A stretch of DNA of 64,000 nucleotides from NCBI RefSeq assembly GCF_018332655.1, contig NZ_BOQL01000053.1:1-64000 (forward strand). The letters run 5' to 3'. The DNA is from Actinoplanes auranticolor (GTDB lineage: Bacteria; Actinomycetota; Actinomycetes; Mycobacteriales; Micromonosporaceae). Of this stretch, positions 35,472-44,859 are shown piece by piece. Positions within the stretch are counted from its first letter, which is position 1. Every line of letters starts with the position of its first letter. The position numbers were made by a program, and so were the translations under genes. Under the pieces are notes generated by a model that was given only the letters and a program-made list of their open reading frames with translations, made no database searches and had not been told where the DNA came from.

Positions 35472-37616
35472 GTGAACACCAGCGACCCGGCGATGCCATC
35501 CGCCTCCCTCACCGACGCCGACACCCTCGCCTACCCGATCTCACCGGACTACGTGAAGTCGTGGACCCCCGTGCGCGCGGTCTGCGAACTCATCGCCAAC
35601 GCCCTCGACGAAGACCCCACCGCCCAGGTCAGCTGGGCCAACGGTGTCCTGACCATCAGCGACAACGGGCCCGGCATCCCCGAGGAAGGCCTCATCCTCG
35701 GCTACTCCACCAAGACCACCCAGCAGATCGGCCAGTTCGGCGAGGGCAAGAAACTCGCCGCGCTCGTCCTGGCCCGCAGCCCACACATCGGGGCGGTGCG
35801 CTGCGAAACCGTCGGCTACGGCTTCACCCCCAGCGTCGAGGCCCGGCGGCTGCTCGGCGGCATGATGCCGTCCCGGTCCGCCCAGGGCGCTGAGGTGCTG
35901 GTCTACCACCTGTACCGCACCGACCGCGCCGGCGGCACCGTCTTCACCCTCGAGTGCCCGCACGAGCTCGCCGTCGAGGCGATCGGACGGTTCCGCGCCC
36001 TGACCGAACCCGGCTACACCCCACCAACGGCACCCGGGTCGTGTGTCCTCGACGGTGAGCCCGGCCGGGTGTGGATCGGCGGTGTGCTCGTGTCCACCGT
36101 GCCCGGCCTGCTCGCCTCCTACGACCTGCCCCTGAACGACAAGGCGCTGCAGAACCGCGACCGCACCGTCATCGAGGCCGGCGCGCTACGCACCGCGGTC
36201 CGCGCCATCCTCGCCGACAGCACCAACCCGCAGGTCATCGACCGGTTCGCCACCCATGTCCTGGCCGGTGGCAGCCTGCGCGAACCCGAGCAGTTCTTCA
36301 CCACCGTCACCCACCCACGGGTCCGCGCCGCCTGGCGCAGCTGGGCCCGTACCCACCTGCCCGCCGACACCTACTACACGGCCATCCGCGACCGGGAGGC
36401 CGCGCTGGATCTGGCCGACCGCGGCTACACCGAACTCACCACCCGCGGCCTGTCCGAACACGACAAACAAGCCCTGATGGAGCTGCTCGGAGTCGAGGTC
36501 GCCCGCACCCGCCAGCGCACCCACTACGACAAAACCCGCAACAAGACCACCTGGGTCGCCGACCGGGCACTGACCACCGGCGAACGCGCGATGCTCACCT
36601 CGACGCGGCAGCTGGTCCTGCGTGCGATCGGGGCGTTCGCGCTGGACCGGGTGCGGGTGTACGCCGACAGCGAGCAGGAGCCGTGCGCCAACGGCTTCTA
36701 CAGCCCGATCTCCGGCGACGTCGCCATCCACCGCGACGTCCTGACCGACCGGCAACAGACCCTGCACACGCTCGTCCATGAGGCCGCGCACCGCGTCGGG
36801 CACCGCGGCGGCGGCCGGTGGCTGCCGATCCCGGACTACGGCGACCGCAGCCGCGGCTTCGAAGCCGTACTCAGCGACTTCGCCGCGCTCCTGCTCGGCT
36901 ACCTCGCCGACGACCACCCCCTACCGCCGGCCGAGCCCACCGACACCACCGCTTCCGGCACCGCGGTGCGTCGGGCGGCGGCCGACGATCCGGCGGTGCC
37001 GGCCAGCCGCCGCGAACTGGCGCACCTGCTCACCGACCAGCTGCCCCACGCCCTGGCGGCTGGCGCTTTCACCAACGAGAAGGAACTGGTGGCCTCGACC
37101 GCGGTCTTCCCCGGCTACTGGCACACGCTGACCCACCCGCGGGCCGCCGGCTGGCGGCCCCGCCAAGGCGGCGGCGGAGCCTGGGACTACGACAAGGTCG
37201 CCGTGCTCGCCGAAGCCGTCGGCGTGCACCCACCGGTCGTCTGGCTCGGCTACCACCTGTGCGAAGGCGCCATACACGGCCGCCAGCGCAGGTATTGGGG
37301 CAAGCCCGGCCGTTGGGGCAAAGGCATGCGCGACGCCGTGGAACGCGCCTGCACGGATCTGGAGATACTCGGCGGCGCGTACGCCCAACAGATCCCCGCG
37401 CTGCGCGCCCTCGCCGCCGGCACCACCGCCGCCCCGATCGGCGACGACACCTGGCAGGCCCCCGCTCGGGTACTGCTGGCTCTGGAACGCCAACGGCTGA
37501 ACCTCGACCCCGCTCCCGGCCGAGTGCTCATTGCCCCGCGGTCGCGGCACGGCCATCCGTGCCGGCAGTGCTGGGTGGCGCCGCTGTCTACGCTGTTCAG
37601 CACTGTGGGCCCTTGA
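35472..37616 (+). CDS. GHKL ATPase fused to a HExxH metallopeptidase-like domain
   Basis: GTG 35472 follows GAAGGAGCAAGCA and gives 714 residues. The N-terminal Bergerat (GHKL) fold has the N-box CELIANALDE (residues 38-47), G1 DNGPGIP (64-70) and G2 GQFGEGKK (87-94), so ATP binding is expected. After a helical middle, residues 436-440 are HEAAH, the zinc-peptidase HExxH motif, followed by RVGHRGGGRW; the Glu at 464 (RGFEAVLSDF) is spaced like the third ligand of gluzincins. The C-terminal 230 residues are helical and unrecognised. No transmembrane segment, so it acts in the cytoplasm. The ATPase part resembles Hsp90/MutL-like GHKL domains without their middle domains. Role unknown; maturation or control of conjugation proteins is one possibility (inference). 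Confidence 0.75.
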   Translation: MNTSDPAMPSASLTDADTLAYPISPDYVKSWTPVRAVCELIANALDEDPTAQVSWANGVLTISDNGPGIPEEGLILGYSTKTTQQIGQFGEGKKLAALVLARSPHIGAVRCETVGYGFTPSVEARRLLGGMMPSRSAQGAEVLVYHLYRTDRAGGTVFTLECPHELAVEAIGRFRALTEPGYTPPTAPGSCVLDGEPGRVWIGGVLVSTVPGLLASYDLPLNDKALQNRDRTVIEAGALRTAVRAILADSTNPQVIDRFATHVLAGGSLREPEQFFTTVTHPRVRAAWRSWARTHLPADTYYTAIRDREAALDLADRGYTELTTRGLSEHDKQALMELLGVEVARTRQRTHYDKTRNKTTWVADRALTTGERAMLTSTRQLVLRAIGAFALDRVRVYADSEQEPCANGFYSPISGDVAIHRDVLTDRQQTLHTLVHEAAHRVGHRGGGRWLPIPDYGDRSRGFEAVLSDFAALLLGYLADDHPLPPAEPTDTTASGTAVRRAAADDPAVPASRRELAHLLTDQLPHALAAGAFTNEKELVASTAVFPGYWHTLTHPRAAGWRPRQGGGGAWDYDKVAVLAEAVGVHPPVVWLGYHLCEGAIHGRQRRYWGKPGRWGKGMRDAVERACTDLEILGGAYAQQIPALRALAAGTTAAPIGDDTWQAPARVLLALERQRLNLDPAPGRVLIAPRSRHGHPCRQCWVAPLSTLFSTVGP

Positions 37617-38161
37617 AACCGCGCCCGGTGGCCCGAGGCGGCGCTTCGCCGCTCGCCACTGGCTCTGCAAGCGAGTTGTGACACCAGCGGCCCGTGAGTT
37701 TTGACTCCATTGATCGGTTCGGCCGTTGATCAATCTCCGCGAGTTTCGACCGCAGTTCCGTCGGCTGTCGCGGGTTGGTCGGGGTCGGCGGAGGTTTGCA
37801 GGCGTAGTCGGGTAAGCGCGAGCATGTCGATCAGCCAGCCAGGGCCACCGGTGACACCGTGGACGCGCAGAACTGCATCCAGTTCGCGGTGGACAGCCGG
37901 GCCGGCGCTGCCGAAGTGGTGTCGAAACTGACGGAGAAACCCCATGTCAGAAGCCTCGGCAACGTCCGCTCCATGTCACCAAGCTCGTTCATTATCTCGT
38001 GCTCTTCCGAGTTCTGTCCGGTCAGCGCCTATTGGCGGTAGCGAGGGACGCAAGGCATGCTCGCGTGCTCACGGCCACCGTTGTCAACGTCCTGTTCCAG
38101 GAAGTGGTGACCGAAGGAGGCCGGAGCCGCCGACGTATCGACGGCCCCGGCCGTGCTCTTG
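37617..38161. other. Gap between the GHKL gene and the phosphotransferase
   Basis: These 545 bases hold no supported gene. A 6-bp stem GCGGCG/CGCCGC with a CTT loop lies at 37638-37652, after the GHKL stop. Codon and base pattern change from here on, marking the left edge of the lower-GC insertion. Confidence 0.4.
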
Positions 38162-38962
38162 CTAGGCCGTGATGGCCTGCTCAAGCAGGGTGCGGTGGCG
38201 GATCATCCACCCGGCGGCACGGGCTCGCCAGGTCAGCGCCCACAACGGCGCCGGGTCGGTCGAGTCCGGAGTGATCCCGGCTTGAACCGCCTCGGCGGAG
38301 CAGTCCCGGATCGCGAACTCGATCATTCTGCTGACCACTTCTTGCCGATCAGCTCTGGGCAACTCGTATCCGTCGAGGAACAGCCGCAGTTGCCGGGCGC
38401 GGGTGGTTGCGTCGGGCAGGCCGTGTCGTTCGGCGACGTCGTCGTCGTGGAGTTGAGCGTTCCACCACGCGGTGGCAACGATCTCGTCGAGACGGTCGAC
38501 CGGTCCCGCGAGGGTCCAGTCGATGAACGCCACGGGTTTCCCATCCCGGGCAACGGTGTGCCACGGTCCGGCGTCGCAGTGACCGATTACTGAATTCGGC
38601 CCTTGCTGGTGCATCCACCAGCGCTGCCACACCGCGTTTGACGGGGGCCGGAAGCTGGTCGTGGCGGTATGCAGGTCGCGGAGCAGTTTGCCGACCTGCC
38701 CGACACCTTCGTCCGACCACGCATGTGGGTGAACGATGCTGCCGTCGACGTAGGTCAACACCTCGTTGCCGTCGGCGTCGATACCGTCGCCGACCACCCG
38801 TGGGGAGCCGGTGAACCCGACGTCCTCGAGGTGGCGTAGCAGTGCGTGAACGGTGCCGGTCCAGGGCTGGGCGGGACGCTTGATCGTCTCGCCGGAACGG
38901 ATGACATGGCTGGGTCCGCCTTCAGCCGCGGTGAGCGGCTCGAAGGACGATGCGGAAACCAC
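38162..38962 (-). CDS. APH-family phosphotransferase-like kinase
   Basis: GTG 38962 follows GAGGAGAATTC, an excellent ribosome site. The 266-residue protein has the aminoglycoside-phosphotransferase fold. VLTYVDGSIVH is the hinge strand, LRDLHTATT the helix before the catalytic loop, SVIGHCDAGPWHTV the Brenner-like loop (H-x-D with the catalytic Asp), and PVAFIDWTLAGPVDRLDEI the Mg-binding D-W motif. The usual Asn after the catalytic Asp is replaced. Substrate is unknown; it may phosphorylate an antibiotic, a sugar or choline-like compound. It faces the operon in opposite orientation and sits in the inserted segment, as resistance cargo might (inference). Confidence 0.75.
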   Translation of the reverse strand: MVSASSFEPLTAAEGGPSHVIRSGETIKRPAQPWTGTVHALLRHLEDVGFTGSPRVVGDGIDADGNEVLTYVDGSIVHPHAWSDEGVGQVGKLLRDLHTATTSFRPPSNAVWQRWWMHQQGPNSVIGHCDAGPWHTVARDGKPVAFIDWTLAGPVDRLDEIVATAWWNAQLHDDDVAERHGLPDATTRARQLRLFLDGYELPRADRQEVVSRMIEFAIRDCSAEAVQAGITPDSTDPAPLWALTWRARAAGWMIRHRTLLEQAITA

Positions 38963-39983
38963 GAATTCTCCTCGTGTCAGCGCGGTAAGCGGTAAATTAG
39001 CGCCGGAATGACGGCGCCAAGGAGCTGCCGGGCGCGGATGAACCGCGGCCAGCTGGACCGCTACGAGGCGAGGAGTTCGCGAATCTCGCCGGCCTCACCG
39101 GCGAAATGCCGCCGACGAGGGCGGCAACGTTCAGATCGCGGCGAACTCGCAGGTCGTAGCGGTGATAGCCACCTCGCTGGGAACCATGCACATCATCAAG
39201 ACCTCCTTGTCGAGCCCGATACCGGAGGTTATCGGCTCGCACGCGGCGCCACTACCAAGTTTCATCGCCGCCCCGGCGGACCAGCGCCGCCCTGCAGCCG
39301 CCGACCCGCCCTCCCGCACAGCGGTGTGGTGTCAAACTCGCGGACACGAAATATGCCGACGAGCAAGCGGTGTCGGAACGCCGTTGAACCGGTGTCGACA
39401 GTCACGGAGATAACCACGCCACGTTTCACACCCGTGGTCCGGCCGCGTGCTTAGTGAATGTTCTCGACGCGGCGACCAACCGAATCGGTGACGACATTGT
39501 CATTAAAGGGAATCTCCAGCGGCGGCCAGAACACCAGGCCGCCGTCGAAAGGTATACGTCGATCGTCTTCGCCGCGCTACCGGTCATCACGATCGTTAGA
39601 TGATCACCCGGAGCTGTGTCCCGCGACTGCCCTCGGGCTCGAAGATCGCCCCATAGCTGGTAGATCGTCGGGGGCCCGTACAACCACCGTCACTGCTGCC
39701 GGCCCCAACTCACGACCGGGCGTCCGCGCTGTCCATGTGCCGATCCTCGCCGAGGAGCACTCACCGACGCTGGTCAACGCATCAGGACTTGACTTCTCCA
39801 ACACTCACTACGCCCCGGGCCGTTAGGAGCCGCAGCCCGACGACTTGTCCTTCGGCCGAAGGTGAGCGTCGATCGGTGCCAGACCGACGCCGACGCCCCT
39901 ATCAGGCAAAACAAGCCCCGCCATCCCGGCGCCGGTGACGGTCGCAGCATGCCCGCGAACCGTTCGCCGGAAGGCCCGACGCC
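38963..39983. other. 1-kb gap with fragments only
   Basis: No full gene is supported. It contains one 21-codon open frame with a strong ribosome site (39131-39196, minus) and a coding-like fragment on the plus strand (39454-39603, 49 codons from GTG, ending VFAALPVITIVR). Other frames lack domain signals. Composition varies, suggesting the remains of several insertion events. Confidence 0.4.
39131..39196 (-). CDS. Short peptide with strong ribosome site
   Basis: AAGGAGGTCTTG directly precedes ATG 39196. The 21-residue peptide begins MMCMVPSEVAIT, has Cys at 3 and 16 and several Thr/Ser, and ends CEFAAI. The ribosome site is among the best in the window, which is why it is listed despite its size. 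It might be a leader peptide or a RiPP-like precursor fragment. No modifying enzyme other than the kinase-like protein downstream is present. Confidence 0.3.
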   Translation of the reverse strand: MMCMVPSEVAITATTCEFAAI

Positions 39984-40391
39984 ATGCCCGCACCACCGCC
40001 TGCGCGGCCCAGCGACACCTACCCGATGCCCGACGACGTCACGGACCGACTGCTCTACGCCCTGGCCGTCGATGTCGCCACCGCACACCAGCCCCGCCCG
40101 GACGGCACCTGCCCGAACCTGCAATGCCACGGCCGGGCAGGGCCCTGCGTGCCGCTACTCAACGCCTACCGCGCCGCCGACCTCGCCCGCCGCCCTCCGG
40201 GCCCTCCCCGGCCGGCCCCGCAGCATCCGGCACGCGGACACGCCCGCGTGCCGGCCTCCCTGCCGGTGAACGGGTTCCGCGAGCTGATCGCCGAGCCCAC
40301 AGCCGGTCCGGCACCGCACGCCCCGGCCATAGCCGGGCCTGGGCAGATGGCACGGCCATTCGCGGTGTTCCGCCGTCCACCCGCTGCCTAA
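39984..40391 (+). CDS. Cys-containing small protein of conjugative elements
   Basis: ATG 39984 gives 135 residues. A helical segment, VTDRLLYALAVDVATAHQP, is followed by DGTCPNLQCHGRAGPC, a three-Cys/one-His cluster that could bind zinc, and then LLNAYRAADLARR. The C-terminal half is Pro/Ala-rich and disordered. This short Cys-block pattern is common in actinobacterial plasmid proteins of unknown function. It lies 90 bases upstream of the next gene on the same strand. No enzyme motif. Confidence 0.6.
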   Translation: MPAPPPARPSDTYPMPDDVTDRLLYALAVDVATAHQPRPDGTCPNLQCHGRAGPCVPLLNAYRAADLARRPPGPPRPAPQHPARGHARVPASLPVNGFRELIAEPTAGPAPHAPAIAGPGQMARPFAVFRRPPAA

Positions 40392-40479
40392 CACCACCCC
40401 CTTTTTACCGCCACGGCACCTCACCTTCCGGCCGCCGGCAAAAGCGACCGCGGGGTGCCTCCCATCGTCGGAGGTGTTC

Positions 40480-41508
40480 ATGAACTTCCCTGCCCACGAC
40501 ACACTCGCCGGATACGCCCGTACCGCCGTCGACCTGCGCAGCCGCATGGCCGACTACCACCGCAGCCCGCTGTCCCATGACTGGCTGAACGCCTTCATGA
40601 CCGCCCGCAGCGCCGACACCACGCAGCCGACGGCACCGAAGGTCCTCGACGCCGTCCGCCAGATCACTTCACTGCCATGGCAGGGCGGCCAGCCCTACGT
40701 CGTGGCACCCGCGATGACCGCGGTCATCGCCGCCGCCGCGCAGGCACTCGACCTCACCGGAGAAGTCCTGCCCAACGACATCGCCCCCGACGACTCCGGC
40801 GTCCTGCTGCTGCCCGAACCGGTCTACCAGCGCACCCTCACCGGCACCATCACCTCCATCGGGGCGATCACCTGGGCCAAAACCACCACCGTCACCACCG
40901 GTGCCAGCAGCTGGTTCATCTGCGGCTGGGCCGACCACCACGACCCGCTCGACCCCGCCGCCGCCCGCCGCCGCGAACAAGTGGCCGCCCGACCGGACCT
41001 GACCCGCCAGTTCGGCCCCTACGTCCTGATCACCCTCGACCAGCTGCCGATCGGCCGGCCCGTCGATCCACCCCCCGACCAGCCGGTCATCGACGACGCC
41101 GACATCGACTGGCAGAACGCGCCCGACGGCCGCTACGTGCTCGACGAGGCCGCCATGCGCACCAAGGTGAGCGCCGCGCTGGTGTACGCGTTCTGGCGCA
41201 TCCAAGCCCAGCCCCTGGCCACCGTGGCTACCGCACCGGCCGACCGTGCCACCCGGCGCCGCGCGGTGCGCGCCTCGATCCGCCACGACACCCGCGTGGT
41301 GATGCTGCGCCGCACCAAACCCCTCGCCGAGCCCGGTGACGGCGACCCGAAGTGGCACTACCGCGTCCGGTTCTTCGTACGCGGGCACTGGCGGCGGCTG
41401 ATCGACCGCGACGGCATCCCGTACCGCATCTGGATCAACGCCCACATCAAAGGCCCCGACGGCGCGCCGCTGATGCTGGGCGAAAAGGTCGCCGTCCTCG
41501 CCCGCTGA
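40480..41508 (+). CDS. Conjugative-element protein of unknown function
   Basis: ATG 40480 follows CGGAGGTGTTC; GTG 40474 overlaps that ribosome site and is disfavoured. The 342-residue protein is soluble. The N-terminal half is alpha/beta (QPYVVAPAMTAVIAAAAQAL, GVLLLPEPVYQRTL). The C-terminal part contains a strongly patterned stretch, WHYRVRFFVRGHWRRLIDRD, then GIPYRIWINAHIKGPDGAPL, rich in aromatic and basic residues and plausible for nucleic-acid binding. No catalytic triad. No family recognised. It is followed by an 11-bp-arm hairpin and the M23 peptidase gene. Confidence 0.7.
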   Translation: MNFPAHDTLAGYARTAVDLRSRMADYHRSPLSHDWLNAFMTARSADTTQPTAPKVLDAVRQITSLPWQGGQPYVVAPAMTAVIAAAAQALDLTGEVLPNDIAPDDSGVLLLPEPVYQRTLTGTITSIGAITWAKTTTVTTGASSWFICGWADHHDPLDPAAARRREQVAARPDLTRQFGPYVLITLDQLPIGRPVDPPPDQPVIDDADIDWQNAPDGRYVLDEAAMRTKVSAALVYAFWRIQAQPLATVATAPADRATRRRAVRASIRHDTRVVMLRRTKPLAEPGDGDPKWHYRVRFFVRGHWRRLIDRDGIPYRIWINAHIKGPDGAPLMLGEKVAVLAR

Positions 41509-41533
41509 CACTGCACCACTTACCGACCGAAGA

Positions 41534-41569
41534 CCGCGCGGACGCGCCTCACCCCGGCCGTCCGCGCGG
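41534..41569. terminator. 11-bp intergenic hairpin
   Basis: CCGCGCGGACG (41534-41544) and CGTCCGCGCGG (41559-41569) form a perfect stem around a 14-base loop, 26 bases after the preceding stop and 60 before the M23 peptidase start. Confidence 0.65.
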
Positions 41570-41628
41570 CCTTCGCCATGCCCGCTGCCCAACCCCTGTC
41601 ACCACCACCCGAGGAAACGAGGCCAGCC

Positions 41629-42708
41629 ATGACGACCCGCGCAATCACCGCACTTGCCGCCGCAGTCCTCGCGATCGTCGTGCTGTGCTCCGGGCTGGCC
41701 ACCACCCTGACCTTCGGCGGTGGCCCCGCGAACGCCCACTGCACCTTGGCCAGCACGTCTGCGGGCGCGTCACCGCCCGGCCCGCCGGGGCCAGGGGGTG
41801 TGGGTCCGATCGGGCGGTGGAACGGCGAGCAGGTCGCCAACGCCGCCACCATCATCGCCGTCGGACAGGCACTGCAGGTACCGGCGCGCGGCTGGGTGAT
41901 CGCCGTCGCCACGGCGATGCAGGAATCCCAGCTGGCCAACCTGCGCGGCGGCGCCGACGACTCGATCGGGTTGTTTCAGCAGCGCCCCTCACAGGGCTGG
42001 GGCAGCCCGGCCCAACTGCACGACCCGCAGTACGCAGCCACGAAGTTCTACCAGAAGCTGAAAACCATCGACGGCTGGCAAGCGATGCCGCTCACCGAAG
42101 CCGCCCAGAAAGTCCAGGTCAGCGCCTACCCGAACGCCTACGCCAAGTGGGAACCCGACGCCACCCACCTCGTCGGCACACTGTCGGGCACCACCAGCGG
42201 CCTCGGCGCCTGCACGGTCACGGTCAGCGGACAGGGCTGGACCCAGCCGGTGGACGCCACGGTCGGCTCCGGGTTCCGCACCACCGACCGGCCCGGCCAC
42301 GACGGCGTCGACCTGATCGTCGGCAAAGGCGCTGCGATCTATGCCGCCTCCGCGGGAACGGTCAGCCGGGTGCGGTGCAACGCCGTCGACACCCGCACCG
42401 GCCGGGACTGGGGCTGCGACCGCGACGGCGACCCGGACCTGACCGCCGGCTGCGGCTGGTACGTCGACATCGACCACGCCGGCGGCATCGTCACCCGCTA
42501 CTGCCACCTGCTCGTACAGCCGTACGTCCACGTCGGTCAGCACGTCGGCGCTGGCGAGGTCATCGGCATCTCCGGCAGCAGCGGCCACTCATCAGGGCCC
42601 CACCTGCACTTCGAAGTCCACCGCGGCGATCACAGCGCGGCGACAGCCATCGATCCAGTGCCTTTCATGGCATCCGTCGGCGCCCCGCTGGGGCAAAGCG
42701 AGCGGTGA
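41629..42708 (+). CDS. M23 peptidase with lytic-transglycosylase-like N-terminal domain
   Basis: ATG 41629 follows GAGGAAACGAGGCCAGCC. The 359-residue product has a signal/anchor helix (about 6-28). A Pro/Gly linker leads to an actinobacterial conjugation-peptidase domain, VPARGWVIAVATAMQESQL and DDSIGLFQQRPSQGWG, where the Glu in MQES is the likely transglycosylase acid. An M23 endopeptidase follows: zinc ligands in RPGHDGVDLIV (His, Asp) and the HxH in SGPHLHFEVH. VHVGQHVGAGEVIGISGSSG is the family signature. It would open the peptidoglycan locally for the conjugation channel, like VirB1-type proteins. It lies outside the membrane. Confidence 0.9.
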   Translation: MTTRAITALAAAVLAIVVLCSGLATTLTFGGGPANAHCTLASTSAGASPPGPPGPGGVGPIGRWNGEQVANAATIIAVGQALQVPARGWVIAVATAMQESQLANLRGGADDSIGLFQQRPSQGWGSPAQLHDPQYAATKFYQKLKTIDGWQAMPLTEAAQKVQVSAYPNAYAKWEPDATHLVGTLSGTTSGLGACTVTVSGQGWTQPVDATVGSGFRTTDRPGHDGVDLIVGKGAAIYAASAGTVSRVRCNAVDTRTGRDWGCDRDGDPDLTAGCGWYVDIDHAGGIVTRYCHLLVQPYVHVGQHVGAGEVIGISGSSGHSSGPHLHFEVHRGDHSAATAIDPVPFMASVGAPLGQSER

Positions 42709-42794
42709 TCCAGTTGATGCAACGACCTGGCACGAACGGCTCTGTCAATTCAGCAGGCGCTGCGCCCAATACACCCGGCCATCAGGCCCGACGT

Positions 42795-43085
42795 TTACCA
42801 GAGCCACCAGCAAGTCGCTGACTGCAGCGGGAGCGCTGGCGAGGGCCTGCTCGGGTGCGGCGTGCCAGGACGCGCCGGATGCAGAGCCGTCACGAAGGTC
42901 ACCGGTGACGCGTCGACAGACGACACCGTGATCGCGTCACCCAGGGTCCAGAACGAGCCGTTGATCTGACGGGCGCCGATGCCCTGCAGCCACGAGTAGC
43001 GCTCCTCCGCGACGTCCAAGGCTCCGTCCGAGCCGGCACCGACATCGTCCGGCCGCGGCAACGTCACGCTGATGAAGCTAGGCAT
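42795..43085 (-). CDS. Short hypothetical protein or gene fragment
   Basis: The 96-residue frame from ATG 43085 has a plausible soluble beginning: FISVTLPRPDDVGAGSDG, then YSWLQGIGARQINGSFWTLG and DAITVSSV. The C-terminus becomes Pro/Ser-rich and looks artefactual. There is no ribosome site and no recognised domain. It may be the remnant of a larger gene. Confidence 0.35.
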   Translation of the reverse strand: MPSFISVTLPRPDDVGAGSDGALDVAEERYSWLQGIGARQINGSFWTLGDAITVSSVDASPVTFVTALHPARPGTPHPSRPSPALPLQSATCWWLW

Positions 43086-43233
43086 CGGACGGGTGCGCTT
43101 GTACGGCCACCGCGAGTCCGACCGAGAAGGGATCGGCCACCCGGCCCGACCTATTCAGGTCGTTTATATATCCGCACTGCCCCGGCATTCTGACCAGGTT
43201 TCATCGGATCACCTAGGCACTCACACCCACTCT

Positions 43234-43989
43234 TCAGGAAGCCAATAGGTCGAAATGGAACCCCATTACGAACAGCAGAACCCCCACCCATTTCATCATT
43301 GACGTTCGCACTAGAACCGCCGCCGTAGGGCGAAAGGCAAGAAAATCGAGGGCAAGTGTGAAAAGTTGCAGGAAGGAAAGAGCTACCCACAACGGAAGCA
43401 GAAATAGCACCACAAGAAAAAACAGTCGAATGGCAGAGGAGAAGAATGCGGCGGTCGCCCCTGATGCGAGAATGATGCACAATGCAAGTCCAGTGAGGTA
43501 ACCACTAGACTGAAACGGTGCATCTCCGTCACGTGCGTCGGCGATGTAGAACGGTGTAATCGCAATAGCGAAGAACAGCAACAGTTGCATGAGGGTATAC
43601 AGGGCAGTCCCAATTCGGTCCGCCTGGCTATTCTCTCGAACGGCTTCGGGCCAAGCTCTTCTGCGGGCGCTTCCGCCGCTTGATTCCTCGTTCCGAGCGG
43701 TCGTTTCGTGCGCTACTGCTGTGGCTTCGGCTTGGTTGGACGACTCGCATCCAACAAGTTGACGTGCCCATAATCGAAACTTCTTAGCTGCATTATAAGT
43801 AGAAAGCCTGTGCCCCGCTCGCGTTACGCGCTCTGGCCCAAGAATGTCAATTATAACGGCCAGGCCGCCTGCGAATTGTGCAACCTTGCCGAGTCGCCCC
43901 CACCACATCAACGACATGCCTAGCAGTTTCATGTCCTCCATGTCATGGCCAGCAAACCATGAAGACCACAGGGTAAAGTATTTGCCCAC
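43234..43989 (-). CDS. Low-GC membrane protein of unknown function
   Basis: The 251-residue product from ATG 43989 has an amphipathic N-terminal part, with a helix at about 35-52 (FAGGLAVIIDILGPERV), and a soluble middle (SSNQAEATAVAHETT). Four membrane helices follow in the C-terminal half: LYTLMQLLLFFAIAITPFYI, SGYLTGLALCIILASGATAA, FFLVVLFLLPLWVALSFL and WVGVLLFVMGFHF. Its GC content and codon use are clearly lower than those of neighbouring genes. It is an orphan on the minus strand within the insertion. No family recognised. Confidence 0.65.
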   Translation of the reverse strand: MGKYFTLWSSWFAGHDMEDMKLLGMSLMWWGRLGKVAQFAGGLAVIIDILGPERVTRAGHRLSTYNAAKKFRLWARQLVGCESSNQAEATAVAHETTARNEESSGGSARRRAWPEAVRENSQADRIGTALYTLMQLLLFFAIAITPFYIADARDGDAPFQSSGYLTGLALCIILASGATAAFFSSAIRLFFLVVLFLLPLWVALSFLQLFTLALDFLAFRPTAAVLVRTSMMKWVGVLLFVMGFHFDLLAS

Positions 43990-44225
43990 ATGCCCTCCTA
44001 ACTCGGCCCTTATTTCAACTTCCTTAGCGACGCCACTGCGTCAATCTTCTTCTGAATGCAATAATCGTTCTGCAAAGACCCATACTTCGCGACCTGCGAT
44101 CATGAGATCTGCCGCCGAGTAACTGGCGCGTCGATTCGAGACAAGTCGACTCAAACGCACATTCCTGGGCTACTCATCGATCGACACCTTTAACGTTGAT
44201 CGTTGTGTGAGGCCAGTGTGCTCTT

Positions 44226-44512
44226 CTAGCTATCCTCCAGCTCCTCAACCGTCGTTGATCCGACCAGGCTGGCGCGGACGAGTTTGGCGGCTAGATCCCG
44301 CTTCTCGTCGGCCCCGTTGATGAGGTGGAACGATCCGCCGTACGCCGGCAGCGCTCGGCGGCAGCGATTGCCGCATGTCGTAGCCGAACCGAGCGGGTTT
44401 GCCGGTCGTCTTCACCTCGAAGGGATCAAGCCGGCCGTCTGCCGCGGCTTCGCCGACCGTTACGACACCCCAAGCGCCGCAGATCAGGGGCTGGCTGTTC
44501 GGCTTCGGCTAG
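44226..44512 (-). pseudogene. Frameshifted gene remnant
   Basis: A coding-like stretch on the minus strand begins about 44512 (CGAWGVVTVGEAAADGRLDP) and continues FEVKTTGKPARFGYDMRQSL. Near 44345 the natural reading moves one frame to YGGSFHLINGADEKRDLAAK and LVRASLVGSTTVEELEDS, ending at TAG 44226. One base change restores a single protein end of about 95 residues. The family is unknown. The rest of the gap (44513-44859) holds no gene apart from the hairpin at 44808. Confidence 0.4.
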
Positions 44513-44807
44513 ACCGAACCGCCGAACTCCACCGCGGCCGACCCGGAGCGAGGCCCCAGTACTGACCAAGTCCTGGCCTCGGCGTGACTTGATCGATCGG
44601 CGCGCCGGTGCGTTCATCGTCAGCGACGGCGAACCGCCCCGGCCGGATCCACCCAAATTCCGCGGCGCATTGACGCGCCGTGACCCCACCGATGGCACCA
44701 CCTGTGGTGTGCAGCCTCTCCGCCGCGCCCAACCCCTTCTTTAACTGGGTCAGGCGAATCGCCGGGTGGACAGCAGCCCGTCTCCGCTGTGCGCGGCTTC
44801 TTCACCG

Positions 44808-44836
44808 CCCGCGCATCCGGAGACGGATGCGCGGGC
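44808..44836. terminator. Perfect 13-bp hairpin with three-base loop
   Basis: GCCCGCGCATCCG (44808-44820) and CGGATGCGCGGGC (44824-44836) are exact inverse complements with loop AGA. It lies 24 bases upstream of the MoxR-like start, so it may act as a leader structure for that gene rather than a terminator of the fragmentary region. Confidence 0.7.
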
Positions 44837-44859
44837 CTGACCTGCGAAAGGACCAGCCC

